A stretch of DNA of 22,740 nt. Origin: Bacillota bacterium (GTDB taxonomy: Bacteria > Bacillota > Bacilli > Alicyclobacillales > SLC66). The position numbers were made by a program, and so were the translations under genes. The stretch lies in contig JAKACU010000023.1 in NCBI GenBank assembly GCA_021821185.1, forward strand, positions 1 to 22,740, read 5' to 3'. Below are positions 22,679 through 22,740 of this stretch, piece by piece. The notes under the pieces are model-generated. The model worked only from the letters and a program-made list of their open reading frames with translations, searched no databases and had not been told where the DNA came from. Position 1 is the first letter of the stretch. Every line of letters begins with the position of its first letter.

Positions 22679-22731
22679 CGTTACGCACGCTTTTATGGTG
22701 CGGTGCATAGCCTAAAAATCGCCTACCCCTC

Positions 22732-22740
22732 AAGAAGGAG
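22732..22740 (+). promoter_or_regulatory. Ribosome binding site of a gene beyond the window
   Basis: The window ends with AAGAAGGAG, a good Shine-Dalgarno, so a plus-strand gene probably starts within about ten bases past the right edge. Confidence 0.5.

Noticed and set aside
1..22740. CRISPR array, insertion sequence or prophage
   Set aside because: No regularly spaced repeats, transposase, integrase or phage-type genes were seen; the gene content is ordinary chromosomal.

Overview
The window reads as the chromosome of a low-to-mid GC, probably spore-forming Bacillota. Evidence: strong AGGAGG-type ribosome sites, frequent TTG/GTG starts, HemZ- and GsaB-type tetrapyrrole genes, a YheC/YheD-like ATP-grasp protein and a MalR/MalEFG-type sugar operon. 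An Alicyclobacillaceae-like acidophile would fit, but that is a guess from overall flavour, not from a marker gene. I found no rRNA, tRNA, insertion sequence, prophage or CRISPR array.

Left part (1-4930). A minus-strand operon selA-selD-hemZ (hemZ runs off the left edge) lies divergent from hemL/gsaB. The key point is that selD is itself a selenoprotein gene. Its true start is at 1730 and codon 13 is an in-frame TGA at the catalytic Cys position, followed at once by a GC-rich hairpin that can serve as a bacterial SECIS. trxA is convergent with hemL and ends at a clear terminator.

Middle left (4981-10653). A minus-strand cluster encodes a large exported GATase1-like membrane protein, an ABC ATPase, an ABC-2 permease and a membrane-anchored roadblock-like protein. 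The architecture recalls GldG-GldA-GldF. A LysR regulator is divergent from it; its only plausible start is an AUC codon behind a good Shine-Dalgarno, and the two divergent promoters appear to share one -35 element.

Middle right (10726-16153). A minus-strand operon of GT-C glycosyltransferase, GT2 glycosyltransferase, DUF2304 membrane protein and queF is linked by 4-, 4- and 11-nt gene overlaps. A YheC/YheD-like ATP-grasp gene follows queF. A divergent RsmF-like rRNA m5C methyltransferase gene lies on the plus strand.

Right part (16154-22740). A maltodextrin operon runs malE, malF, malG, a cytoplasmic GH13 cyclomaltodextrinase/neopullulanase and a LacI-family regulator, closed by a rho-independent terminator. 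The binding protein takes up the sugar, MalFG import it (the ATPase must come from elsewhere), the GH13 enzyme hydrolyses it and the LacI protein probably controls the operon. The 334-nt upstream region carries several CG-centred operator-like palindromes. Strong hairpins sit in both larger intercistronic gaps, and malE has two in-frame candidate starts.
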